From positions 27,412,577 through 27,476,576 of the forward strand of contig CM068842.1 in the NCBI GenBank assembly GCA_028554795.2: a stretch of DNA of 64,000 nt, read 5' to 3'. Source of the DNA: Sinohyriopsis cumingii (taxonomy: Eukaryota; Mollusca; Bivalvia; Unionida; Unionidae). This document shows positions 44,467 through 51,817 of this stretch, in pieces. A model generated the notes under the pieces. That model did no database searches, had not been told where the DNA came from, and saw only the letters and a list, made by a program, of their open reading frames with translations. Each line of letters opens with the position of its first letter. Within the stretch, counting starts at the first letter, position 1. The translations under genes were made by a program, and so were the position numbers.

Positions 44467-44711
44467 AGCAGCAGAGGGGGCGAGTCCGACAACTTTTTCG
44501 ACAAATTTCGATTAAGGCCTCAAAACGACAAATAGAGCCTTCCTTCGAAATCTCACTTTTCGAACAAAAAAAAAATAAAGTCTCCGTTTGGCAAATGGAG
44601 CCTTAGCGTTTTTTGCTCGAAAACGCCATATTTCGCCACAACATCTCGTTGGTGTTTTCCCGTGGTAATCATCGGGCGTCCCGCGTCGATGTCATCGCCC
44701 CCTCTGCTGCT
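44467..44711 (+). repeat. Left terminal inverted repeat (245 bp)
   Basis: Begins AGCAGCAGAGGGGGCGA and ends with its reverse complement at 44,695-44,711, so the repeat itself has inverted ends. Internal palindromes: TTCGAAA/TTTTCGAA (44,544-44,564), CTCCGTTTGGCAAATGGAG (44,582-44,600) and GCGTTTT/AAAACGC (44,606-44,626). Pairs with 58,959-59,205. Confidence 0.97.
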
Positions 44712-44743
44712 AAGGAGTTATTTACAATGAAAATTATTTACAA

Positions 44744-45418
44744 CTAACCGAATATTTGGTCAAGTCCGATACGATATCGTGTCCGAGGATCATGTAAATT
44801 TATCGTTATGAATCCATGTGGGGTCGACTGAGCATGACTAAAAAAGTTTTTAAAAACATTAAAGTCCATGTCACCGCCGCACCATGTCTGCCAAATATTT
44901 CGTAGCGTGTGTGTATCGACGCCGTTGAACACAGCAAGAATATTACAGTTGTCTCTGATTACTTTTGGAATCTGAGTGTATCGTTGAGTGACATATATCA
45001 CGTCAGTGTTTTTATGCCTGCCTCTGGAAAATATCCTAGCTGGGTTTTTTTGATTGTCTAACATAACATCATCGTACACGACTAGATTGTTAACGTCGCC
45101 ATCAATATCATCAATACCCGGTGCATCATTGATATCCGTAATAAACTCAATAACATTTTTTTTAGCGATCGCTGATGCATTCTCGTTGAAATCTTTCAAC
45201 ACCTCGTAGCATCGTTGATCATCCACGCTAGGAGCAACCAAATACAACTTATCCCACTTCATCCATCTCATTATTAAATTGAGTAACAATTGCGTCTTGC
45301 CGGATCCAGATGGTCCGATGATAATCATCCGGATCGAGTTTGGTAACGCTGCAACATGCTTAACTGGTTCTCTTGTTTTAGTCGCCGAAAAATCAATTAT
45401 ATTCATATCTCTATACAT
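44744..45418 (-). CDS. Genome-packaging ATPase (FtsK/HerA, A32-like)
   Basis: Predicted to pump element DNA into preformed capsids. The 224-residue protein has a Walker A at 35-42 (GPSGSGKT), a hydrophobic Walker B strand ending in D116-D117 (NLVVYDD) and a conserved RHKNTDVIYVTQR segment (134-146) with the Gln (Q145) that follows Walker B in this family. Length is normal for Polinton and poxvirus A32-like enzymes. The first Met is at 45,418; the second (45,406, MNIIDFS) is an equally plausible start and would leave more room for a promoter, since the divergent zinc-ribbon gene begins only 6 bp away. The stop lies 33 bp from the inner edge of the left terminal repeat. Confidence 0.95.
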   Translation of the reverse strand: MYRDMNIIDFSATKTREPVKHVAALPNSIRMIIIGPSGSGKTQLLLNLIMRWMKWDKLYLVAPSVDDQRCYEVLKDFNENASAIAKKNVIEFITDINDAPGIDDIDGDVNNLVVYDDVMLDNQKNPARIFSRGRHKNTDVIYVTQRYTQIPKVIRDNCNILAVFNGVDTHTLRNIWQTWCGGDMDFNVFKNFFSHAQSTPHGFITINLHDPRTRYRIGLDQIFG

Positions 45419-45423
45419 AAATT

Positions 45424-45702
45424 ATGGATCTATATTGTGTGAAGTGTAGAGTGCGTACTGGCACAAATGATATGACAACCGCTACAACAAGAAATAACAG
45501 ATCGGCGCTTACTGGTAAGTGTGTACAATGCGGTACAAAGAAATTTAGATTTATTTCTATTAGACCCGGAGATGTTTTAAAAAAAAGCGAGGAGGTGACA
45601 TCGCAGCCAAATTGGCAAAACTCCCCGGAACACCGTGGGCAAAGTATCCAGGAGAAAAGCACCTCCCAGGATATAACTACTGTGGCCCCGGAACACGATT
45701 AG
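45424..45702 (+). CDS. Zinc-ribbon protein, N-terminal half of a PLA2 protein
   Basis: The zero frame gives 92 residues with a four-cysteine ribbon (C5-x2-C8 ... C33-x2-C36), a lysine-rich middle and a TKKFRF segment. In related viral and Polinton proteins, as I remember them, such a ribbon (DUF5679-like) continues directly into a parvovirus-type phospholipase A2 domain. Here the frame instead runs into about 38 residues of low-complexity Ser/Gln/Glu sequence and stops, while the PLA2 lies in the -1 frame. A canonical slippery site sits exactly where the change is needed (45,576-45,585). So this frame is either the unshifted product of a recoded gene or the result of an indel in an A8 run. 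Confidence 0.8.
   Translation: MDLYCVKCRVRTGTNDMTTATTRNNRSALTGKCVQCGTKKFRFISIRPGDVLKKSEEVTSQPNWQNSPEHRGQSIQEKSTSQDITTVAPEHD
45576..45585 (+). promoter_or_regulatory. Candidate -1 ribosomal frameshift site T TTA AAA AAA
   Basis: In the zinc-ribbon frame the codons are GTT TTA AAA AAA AGC, so both T_TTA_AAA (45,576-45,582) and A_AAA_AAA (45,579-45,585) fit the X_XXY_YYZ rule. Slipping back one base enters the PLA2 frame. Five nucleotides downstream begins GGAGGTG (45,591-45,597), which can pair with CACCTCC at 45,660-45,666. Confidence 0.6.
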
Positions 45703-45965
45703 ATATTAGACTCGATGATCAAAATCAGCCCAAACCCGGTGAGTATCCAATAAACGCTATCGATAAGGCGTGTCATGCTCATGATGTTGCTTACTACAAA
45801 AGTAGCGATCTGCAACAGCGTCATATCGCGGATGTAAAATTAATTCACGCGCTAAATGCTATTCCTGATAAATCCTTCAAAGAAAAATTGGCCTCATGGT
45901 TGGTAAAATCGGCTATGAAAGGTAAATTAATGATTGGAAGCGGAGCTTCTCTCGCTGGTAATTGA
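45585..45965 (+). CDS. Parvovirus-type phospholipase A2 domain, reached by -1 frame change
   Basis: Predicted to hydrolyse phospholipids so that incoming particles can leave the endosome, as parvoviral VP1 does. The frame is open from 45,564 to 45,965 but has no ATG before the active site, so it needs translation from the upstream zinc ribbon (or a TTG start at 45,612). The Ca2+-loop motif YCGPG is at 45,678-45,692 and the catalytic HD pair in HAHDVAYY at 45,780-45,785, followed by a helix rich in Arg/His/Asp and a short glycine-rich tail. It overlaps the upstream frame by about 120 bp, and its stop TGA lies inside the promoter-like motif before the integrase. Confidence 0.85.
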   Translation, partial: KRGGDIAAKLAKLPGTPWAKYPGEKHLPGYNYCGPGTRLDIRLDDQNQPKPGEYPINAIDKACHAHDVAYYKSSDLQQRHIADVKLIHALNAIPDKSFKEKLASWLVKSAMKGKLMIGSGASLAGN

Positions 45966-45969
45966 AAAC
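45959..45969 (+). promoter_or_regulatory. TAATTGAAAAC motif before integrase
   Basis: Best example of the element's recurrent motif, 21 bp before the integrase ATG. It includes the PLA2 stop codon. Confidence 0.5.
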
Positions 45970-45990
45970 GATAGCGTTTATAATAACAAC

Positions 45991-46935
45991 ATGGATTCCA
46001 TCTATTATTCTCCGAGAGGATACTGGAAGGGGAAGGCCGCAATTGGTAAGCTTGCAAGCGCTGCAAAGGTAACAAAGACCACTGCGGCTAATTGGTTATC
46101 CAAACAGGCTATATGGCAAATCTATCTACCACCGCCTAAACAAATCAACTTCTCGCGCTTTGATGTCAGCGTACCTAATGAAGTTCATCAGGCTGATATA
46201 CTATTTTTGCCGCATGACAACGGTTACAAATACGCGCTAACCGTAGTTGATGTTGCGAGTCGATACAAACAAGCGGAGCCGTTAAAAACAAAGTCGGCAA
46301 CTGAAGTAGCCGCTGCGTTTGAAAGAATTTATCGAAGAGGCCCTCTGCGCTGGCCAAATCTATTACAAGTTGATCCCGGTAGTGAATTTCGCGGCGCTGT
46401 TTTATCAACGCTGAAACATCATAGCGTCGCGATACGACGAGGTCATACTGCGCTACATCGTGATCAGGCAATTGTTGAACGATTCAATCGGACTCTTGCT
46501 GAACGGTTATTTGGATATCAATACGCGAAGGAATTCATCCAAGAAAAACGATCTCGTGAATGGGTCAAAAGGTTGCCAGGTGTAATTGCAGCGTTAAATA
46601 ACGAGATTACCCGAGCAATCAACATGAAGCCCAGCGACGCGATTAAATACGAGTATATACCCGGAAAATCAAAAATAGATAGCGTTTCCAAGCCGATTCT
46701 CGGCGATGTCACTGTTAGATATCTGTATGAACCAGGAGAGCTTGAAGGCGGTAAAAAAAGAGCTACTGATCCTATCTGGAGTGTTACCACGCATAACATA
46801 TCAACGATAACACGATCAACTAATAGACCACCGATCTATGGACTGGATTCAACTGCTCCTCAGCGCGGATTTACACGCGAGCAACTACAAGTGATACCTG
46901 ACGATACTCAATTACCCCCGCGTGGTCTTAACTAG
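45991..46935 (+). CDS. Retrovirus-like (rve) DDE integrase
   Basis: Inserts the element into host DNA and is expected to act on the terminal inverted repeats and make the 5-bp duplication. The 314-residue protein has the DDE triad at D69 (HQADILFLP), D128 (LLQVDPGSEF) and E163 (AIVERFNRTL), with 34 residues between the second Asp and the Glu. A short helical N-terminus precedes the core. An SH3-like C-terminal part follows (WSVTTHNI, PPIYGLDS, GFTREQLQV), as in Polinton and Ty3-type integrases; no chromodomain is seen. The frame is open further up to 45,934, but ATG at 45,991 was chosen because it follows the TAATTGAAAAC motif and avoids overlap with PLA2. Its end overlaps the convergent polymerase gene by 8 bp. 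Confidence 0.95.
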   Translation: MDSIYYSPRGYWKGKAAIGKLASAAKVTKTTAANWLSKQAIWQIYLPPPKQINFSRFDVSVPNEVHQADILFLPHDNGYKYALTVVDVASRYKQAEPLKTKSATEVAAAFERIYRRGPLRWPNLLQVDPGSEFRGAVLSTLKHHSVAIRRGHTALHRDQAIVERFNRTLAERLFGYQYAKEFIQEKRSREWVKRLPGVIAALNNEITRAINMKPSDAIKYEYIPGKSKIDSVSKPILGDVTVRYLYEPGELEGGKKRATDPIWSVTTHNISTITRSTNRPPIYGLDSTAPQRGFTREQLQVIPDDTQLPPRGLN

Positions 46936-49900
46936 CGCCGTTGCGTCTATTGCACTCAAGACAGGTCAACCTCACATTGTTTTTGACATGACCGAGACTG
47001 TTATCGATCCTGTCCACGGTAAATTGGCGAGTGTCTTTATCCGAATAACGCCAGCGCATTACACAATTGCAACTCGCGCAGTGATTATTCTGTTGTTGTC
47101 GTAGCGAGATTATTAATTCGGCATCAATATCAAAACGCCGCTGTTTTTTTTTATCCTGTTGGCGGTAACCCGAGAGTTTTCTATCAATGACGCTTGCATC
47201 GATGGTGACTTTGTCGTCACTGACTTTGTCGCCGGCTTCGTCAGTGACTCCGTCACCGGCTCCGTCAATAACAATTCTTCGAAGCTGATTTATCCTTCGT
47301 ACTCTGGACACTGCAAGATAGACTAGATTCGACCATTCGATGCGATTATCAACCATCCAAACAATTGTGTCCGTGATGGTTAGTCCCTGCGAGGAATGTA
47401 TTGTTGTTGCGTATCCTAGCGTCCACGGGGATTTATCAGCACGTAGCGCGTCCTCGACGACACCGATATCAACGAGTACGATATCATTCAGCACGAGAAT
47501 TTGTTTTTCTGTCCCTGACGCTGTCAGGCCTGGAATTTCAACTTCAATGTTCTGCCGTCGTGTGTCCGCGGGTCTATAACATAATGGCACTGGACGCGTT
47601 GGAAACTTTTCCTTATGCAACGTAAACAACTTCCGCTGAAGTGTGTCTCTGACTATCTTTCTACTCGCTACAATCAAATCGTTTGGTCTCCATGTTTCCC
47701 AGAATTCATTTAACGGCGTTTCCGGAATCACCTCGCGGATTATTTCACACTGAACTCTATCCGGTTGTAATCTGATTAGTTTTTTAACCCCGCGCAGTTG
47801 TTCATCAAGTGCTCGGTAATCAGTATCGGTTTCTTCATAATAGTCCACAAAACCCTTTAACCAATCATGTGGACCCTCGCCGACAAATGGTGGTGGTTGA
47901 CCATGGTCGCCACACATGATCACCGCTGTATTCGCGAGCACCAACCAATCAAGAAACATTTGTAAAACATCTAACGAAACAGTACATATCTCATCCCAAA
48001 TGATAACCCCAGGAATAAATTTTTCACCCATTCGATCAGGAGTCCACTCACCGCCGCTGTATCGAAAAAAGCTGTGATAAGTAACGGCGTCAACATTTCG
48101 TTGTTTTATCTCTCGCGCTAGTCTATGGGTCGGTGTAAGCACGATTATACTTGCCCGCGTTCGAAATAATTCAATTGCCCGAGTCGTCTTTCCTGACCCG
48201 CCACAGCCGCTTAAATAAACTGTTTTGTGTCTACAAATTGGATCAGAACACGATGGTGCATTAGACCATTCTGATAATTTATCACCGCGTAAGTAATTAT
48301 TTTCAACGGTGACATCTGCTGACGGGGAATAATCGCGTCGTATTTCGTTTTTAATTCTCCATATACCCCAACTCTCGTCCGGACTAGTAAACTCGGCTAA
48401 GTTTCCCTTATACGCTACGTCTATATAAAACGAATCAACGGCTACTCTAACCGCGGTGTCGGGAAATCTATTTATCATCGAGAATAAATTGATAGCGGCG
48501 TAACCCAGCATAGACGCCCTCAAATGTGGATATGCCGGGCTGTCTCCATCGCTGTAGGTAACAACTGTACCCAACTTTGTTCCATTGGACAAGAAAGCTG
48601 TTTTGCAGTTCACGTATCTATTTTTTGCCACTGCGTCCTTGATTACGAAATCATATTCTGCGTCATCTATAATCAGCCGTGAGCAATATCGTTTGTAGTC
48701 GCAGTTTTTTCCACCTTGTGTGAACTTACCGATTATTCTTCTACCGAGATCTTTTGCCTCGCGGTTTCGTTGGTTGAATATCCTCCTGGACCATTCGATG
48801 ATATATTCCTCGTCGGCATCAATGTGTTTTCTGGACTCGTCAATTATGCTATCTAGACGCTCCGGTTCTGGTAACCAGACTTCAGTCTGCGCCCGGTATG
48901 ATATAATCGCGTCACTGACAATCAACGATACAAGCATGCTACAATCAATCATATACCGTAGCAGCGCTATTGGCAGCCACTTCTTTTCAGCCATGTGTCT
49001 ACCGATCCAAATATAACAACAGCGATGGAGTCCTGCCGCGAATTCAAATGATACTATGCGAGCGAATCCGGTTAAATCAAAATCAGGCAGTGGTCCATTA
49101 ATAGCAACACGAGTCATTTCATGACTGGGGTGTCCAAATCGTTTGAAATACTCAGCGGCGGATCCATACCCGAGAAAACTCGCTGGATAACAGGCAACCA
49201 TATCAACGGAAATCATAGCGTCGCGGTTGTATTCAGTGTTCCATAATCCACCGTGATAATACTCCAAACAACTGGATTGTACATCCGGCAGAAATTCCTT
49301 GCGCGTTGGTCTCCACGCATTTTTCCTTGCTGCAACATGAGCTACAACCGATGGAATCGTAAAACAATTTGTTAGCAGTTGTTCATCATGCTCTTCAAAT
49401 TCCATGGCGGTTTTTTTCATCCTGTTGTGAAATGCTTCAGTGCGATATAATTCACCGTTTGGTCTTACAAACTGATCAAGGGTATCCGCATCGTTTTCAG
49501 CGCTGCGAAGTAACCACACTGATACAGGGTCGTTTTTACACAAGTAGGCAATAGCATCAAATAGTTTCCTCTCCGCGAGAAAACCGTTCTCTCCCAGGAA
49601 TTCTTCGGGTATATACCTTACTGTTCTATCCCGTGGAAACACTGTGATCGCGGGCGTCCATGCGTGTTCGTTATGATCAATAATTTTGATTGGGGCCCCA
49701 TTTGATTTGTACTTTGATTCGTATAATACTTCGCCGGTTATCGTTGTAACGGTTATTGGAAATCTCAGCGATGTTTCTAATCTCGCTATGTCGCTGATGG
49801 TTGCTCCACGCTCTTTTACGGTTAGTTCCCACTGGTTGATTTTGCTACGTCGTAAATCAGTCAATTTGTTTCCTTGACACGCATTTGTAAAATGCTCTAT

Positions 49901-50434
49901 TATTCGTTCTGCTACACAATTTATCCCCGTTGACTGTTTCATTGGTTTCAGTTTTCGGATATCAGGTTTCTTATTTAACGGGTATATTCCATAAACAACT
50001 GCTGTTTCAGGATACGCTCGTTCATAGTATGGTCTGTCAATTCCGGTTAACAGCCCCGGCTTGGAGTCGCGGCTAACAATGACTGTTTTCTTGTCGCTGA
50101 GAACTGGTTCAAATTTATCACGTATGATCCAATTACCTGATTCCACCCGGACAATGAATTTTACTCTGAAGAAATACCTTTTACCGTCAAGTTGTGATAT
50201 TATCGTTGCTGCGCGGTTGTCGTTCATGGTAGCATCAACAACGCCATCAATTCGAAATCTTGACCAACTATGAGATGCGCCATCACGCTTGAATTCATCG
50301 ATACAATCGCGTATTTTACTCAACAGGGTTCTATCGTTTATTAACGCTTTTGGTGCGTCCTTGAGGACTCTATCAAGATTGAACTTAATATTTTTCCAGG
50401 GCTTAATTGCTGCTAATCTCTCGAACTCATCCAT
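46928..50434 (-). CDS. Family-B DNA polymerase fused to SF1 helicase and HNH endonuclease
   Basis: A single 1,168-residue frame joins three enzymes. The N-terminal about 400 residues are unassigned; no clear 3'-5' exonuclease motifs were seen. The polymerase core has motif A DMVACYPASF (D411), a motif-B-like RRIIGKFTQGG (about 565-575) and an unusual motif C, AVDSFYID (D667), instead of YxDTDS. The helicase is Pif1/RecD-like: Walker A GCGGSGKTT (743-751), IIWDE (D814-E815), CGDHGQPPP (841-849), TTIHSSQG (1010-1017), YLAVSR (1039-1044). After an acidic repetitive linker, the last about 50 residues form an HNH module: C1119-x2-C1122, VDRID (1140-1144), C1158-x2-C1161. The start was placed at MDEF (50,434); the frame is open to 50,482 but that would overlap the divergent zinc gene. 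Polinton polymerases are normally protein-primed and unfused, so this replication protein is unusual. Confidence 0.9.
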   Translation of the reverse strand: MDEFERLAAIKPWKNIKFNLDRVLKDAPKALINDRTLLSKIRDCIDEFKRDGASHSWSRFRIDGVVDATMNDNRAATIISQLDGKRYFFRVKFIVRVESGNWIIRDKFEPVLSDKKTVIVSRDSKPGLLTGIDRPYYERAYPETAVVYGIYPLNKKPDIRKLKPMKQSTGINCVAERIIEHFTNACQGNKLTDLRRSKINQWELTVKERGATISDIARLETSLRFPITVTTITGEVLYESKYKSNGAPIKIIDHNEHAWTPAITVFPRDRTVRYIPEEFLGENGFLAERKLFDAIAYLCKNDPVSVWLLRSAENDADTLDQFVRPNGELYRTEAFHNRMKKTAMEFEEHDEQLLTNCFTIPSVVAHVAARKNAWRPTRKEFLPDVQSSCLEYYHGGLWNTEYNRDAMISVDMVACYPASFLGYGSAAEYFKRFGHPSHEMTRVAINGPLPDFDLTGFARIVSFEFAAGLHRCCYIWIGRHMAEKKWLPIALLRYMIDCSMLVSLIVSDAIISYRAQTEVWLPEPERLDSIIDESRKHIDADEEYIIEWSRRIFNQRNREAKDLGRRIIGKFTQGGKNCDYKRYCSRLIIDDAEYDFVIKDAVAKNRYVNCKTAFLSNGTKLGTVVTYSDGDSPAYPHLRASMLGYAAINLFSMINRFPDTAVRVAVDSFYIDVAYKGNLAEFTSPDESWGIWRIKNEIRRDYSPSADVTVENNYLRGDKLSEWSNAPSCSDPICRHKTVYLSGCGGSGKTTRAIELFRTRASIIVLTPTHRLAREIKQRNVDAVTYHSFFRYSGGEWTPDRMGEKFIPGVIIWDEICTVSLDVLQMFLDWLVLANTAVIMCGDHGQPPPFVGEGPHDWLKGFVDYYEETDTDYRALDEQLRGVKKLIRLQPDRVQCEIIREVIPETPLNEFWETWRPNDLIVASRKIVRDTLQRKLFTLHKEKFPTRPVPLCYRPADTRRQNIEVEIPGLTASGTEKQILVLNDIVLVDIGVVEDALRADKSPWTLGYATTIHSSQGLTITDTIVWMVDNRIEWSNLVYLAVSRVRRINQLRRIVIDGAGDGVTDEAGDKVSDDKVTIDASVIDRKLSGYRQQDKKKQRRFDIDAELIISLRQQQNNHCASCNCVMRWRYSDKDTRQFTVDRIDNSLGHVKNNVRLTCLECNRRNGAS

Positions 50435-50435
50435 A

Positions 50436-50445
50436 TAATTAAAAC
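50436..50445 (+). promoter_or_regulatory. TAATTAAAAC motif in a 21-bp divergent promoter
   Basis: The polymerase (minus) and zinc-protein (plus) start codons are separated by only 21 bp, and this motif occupies half of that space. Confidence 0.45.
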
Positions 50446-50455
50446 AAGTATTTAA

Positions 50456-50797
50456 ATGAAAGAATATAGTATAATGAATCACTGCAAATGGTTGATGATT
50501 GGGTCGACAACCCCGTGCAATAAATCATGTAGAGGTGAATTCTGCGGGTATCATTTACAAAGCGTTCGTAATGGTTCTCTTGGCCCCCTCCCGTGCTTGG
50601 TTTGCCACGTCGGTGTAAGAGGAAAATCGCAGTTGTGTATCAATTGTGGCGGAAAGCGATACAGGGAACTAAAACGCTATTATGACAAGCGAATTAAAAA
50701 CGCCGTCATTGACCCCACCGCAGACTTCGTCATCAAAACCCCCCAGGACTACGTTGAAAGATTCATAATTAAACCAAATAATAAATTAGACAAGTAG
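50456..50797 (+). CDS. Small cysteine-rich zinc-binding protein
   Basis: 113 residues with two likely zinc sites: C10...C21-x3-C25-x4-C30-x2-H33 and C47-x2-C50 ... C61-x2-C64. A basic, helical stretch (KRYRELKRYYDKR, about 67-79) and a charged tail follow. Not recognised as a named family. Such paired CxxC proteins in viruses often bind nucleic acid or act as transcription factors, which is inference only. The divergent position opposite the polymerase suggests early co-expression. A second ATG (50,474, MNHCKW) directly before the first cysteine is also possible. Confidence 0.75.
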   Translation: MKEYSIMNHCKWLMIGSTTPCNKSCRGEFCGYHLQSVRNGSLGPLPCLVCHVGVRGKSQLCINCGGKRYRELKRYYDKRIKNAVIDPTADFVIKTPQDYVERFIIKPNNKLDK

Positions 50798-50810
50798 TAT
50801 TATTATACAA

Positions 50811-51368
50811 ATGGACCAAGAATTTCAGCCGCATCCTGTGCTCGTCAATTACGAGGCATCTCGCGACGGCATTGTTAGAAACCGCAAACTGAAGAAGCCG
50901 GTTGGTACCGTAAATAATCGCGGGTATTTGATGTTTACTGCAGGAGGAAAAAGCTATTATGTTCACAGGATTGTATTTGAAGTATTTAACGGATTAATCG
51001 AGAATGGGGTTGTGATTGATCATATTAATAATAATAAGACTGATAATTCTCTTATAAACTTGCAAGCTATCTCGCAAAGTCAGAATACCAAAAAAGGCGG
51101 AACCGGTAAATACTCAAAGAAAGCAAAATCCGTAAAGTCATTTGATACAACAACTCACGAGGAAAAAATATTTCAGTCGATGAATGAAGCCAGTAGATAC
51201 TTTGACATTTGTATCGCCTCAATACGAAAAGTAGCAGAACGAGTATATCAAACAGCAATCTCAAAAAAGACCGGGCATATAATTCGATTTTCATATGTAG
51301 ATACGAAGTCACCGGCGCCTATGGCGCTGACAATAAATTGTCCATTCCGGAAGAAAACGAATTATTAA
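50811..51368 (+). CDS. Free-standing HNH endonuclease (NUMOD4/HNH_3-like)
   Basis: 185 residues. The N-terminus (NYEASRDGIVRNRK, about 13-26, then GYLMF) resembles the NUMOD4-type DNA-binding module. The HNH core has H52 (VHRIVFEVFNG), VIDHINNNKTDN (68-79, His71) and LINLQAISQSQNTK (81-94), the pattern of phage and large-virus homing endonucleases. A basic linker and a NUMOD1-like segment with MNEASRYF and SIRKVAE (about 124-143) follow. It could be a selfish homing gene within the element or a nuclease used in replication or packaging. It is distinct from the HNH module fused to the polymerase, which has paired CxxC zinc cysteines. It begins 13 bp after the zinc-protein stop. Confidence 0.85.
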   Translation: MDQEFQPHPVLVNYEASRDGIVRNRKLKKPVGTVNNRGYLMFTAGGKSYYVHRIVFEVFNGLIENGVVIDHINNNKTDNSLINLQAISQSQNTKKGGTGKYSKKAKSVKSFDTTTHEEKIFQSMNEASRYFDICIASIRKVAERVYQTAISKKTGHIIRFSYVDTKSPAPMALTINCPFRKKTNY

Positions 51369-51436
51369 ACACCTCGGGATTGATACACGGGTTTTCATTT
51401 TTTTTTTATTTAAAAACAAGATGTTCTATAAGAATA

Positions 51437-51817
51437 ATGAATATCGAAGACATCAATAATATATTAGCCGAGATTTCAAAATTAAAAAATCAAGGAATTG
51501 AATTATCTGATGGTCTCGACAGTGAAAAAATATTATCCGATTATGAAATTATTAACGAACAGTCGAAACGGGGGCGTTTTACCCTGGCCCGCGAGTATTT
51601 TTTTGTAAAACGATTACAACATACGATTAATGAAAACTTGTACCACAATGACGCAAATGCATTCATTGGACTATTTACTGCCGTTGAAATAATACGAAAA
51701 AAACTCGGACGTGTTTATGAACGACGCCGGGAGATTTCTAGTAAGATCAAAAACATTAGAAGGATTATAGACGGAGCCTCCGGCAAGAAATTAGAAATTG
51801 CTTCGCAATTGCAATAA
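51437..51817 (+). CDS. Helical protein of unknown function (126 aa)
   Basis: Not recognised. The start MNIEDINN at 51,437 was chosen because upstream codons in the frame overlap the HNH gene and an A/T-rich TTTAAAAACAAG stretch precedes it. The protein is charged and predicted to be helical throughout (ISKLKNQGIELSD, FVKRLQHTINEN, RRREISSKIKNIRRI). It has no cysteine cluster, membrane segment or signal peptide. The stop TAA shares its last base with the ATG of the next gene, implying translational coupling or a joint transcript. Its place just before the structural genes hints at an assembly role, but nothing in the sequence proves it. Confidence 0.65.
   Translation: MNIEDINNILAEISKLKNQGIELSDGLDSEKILSDYEIINEQSKRGRFTLAREYFFVKRLQHTINENLYHNDANAFIGLFTAVEIIRKKLGRVYERRREISSKIKNIRRIIDGASGKKLEIASQLQ

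Noticed and set aside
48720..49016. Plus-strand frames inside the polymerase gene
   Set aside because: Shadows of the minus-strand gene, without motifs or upstream signals.
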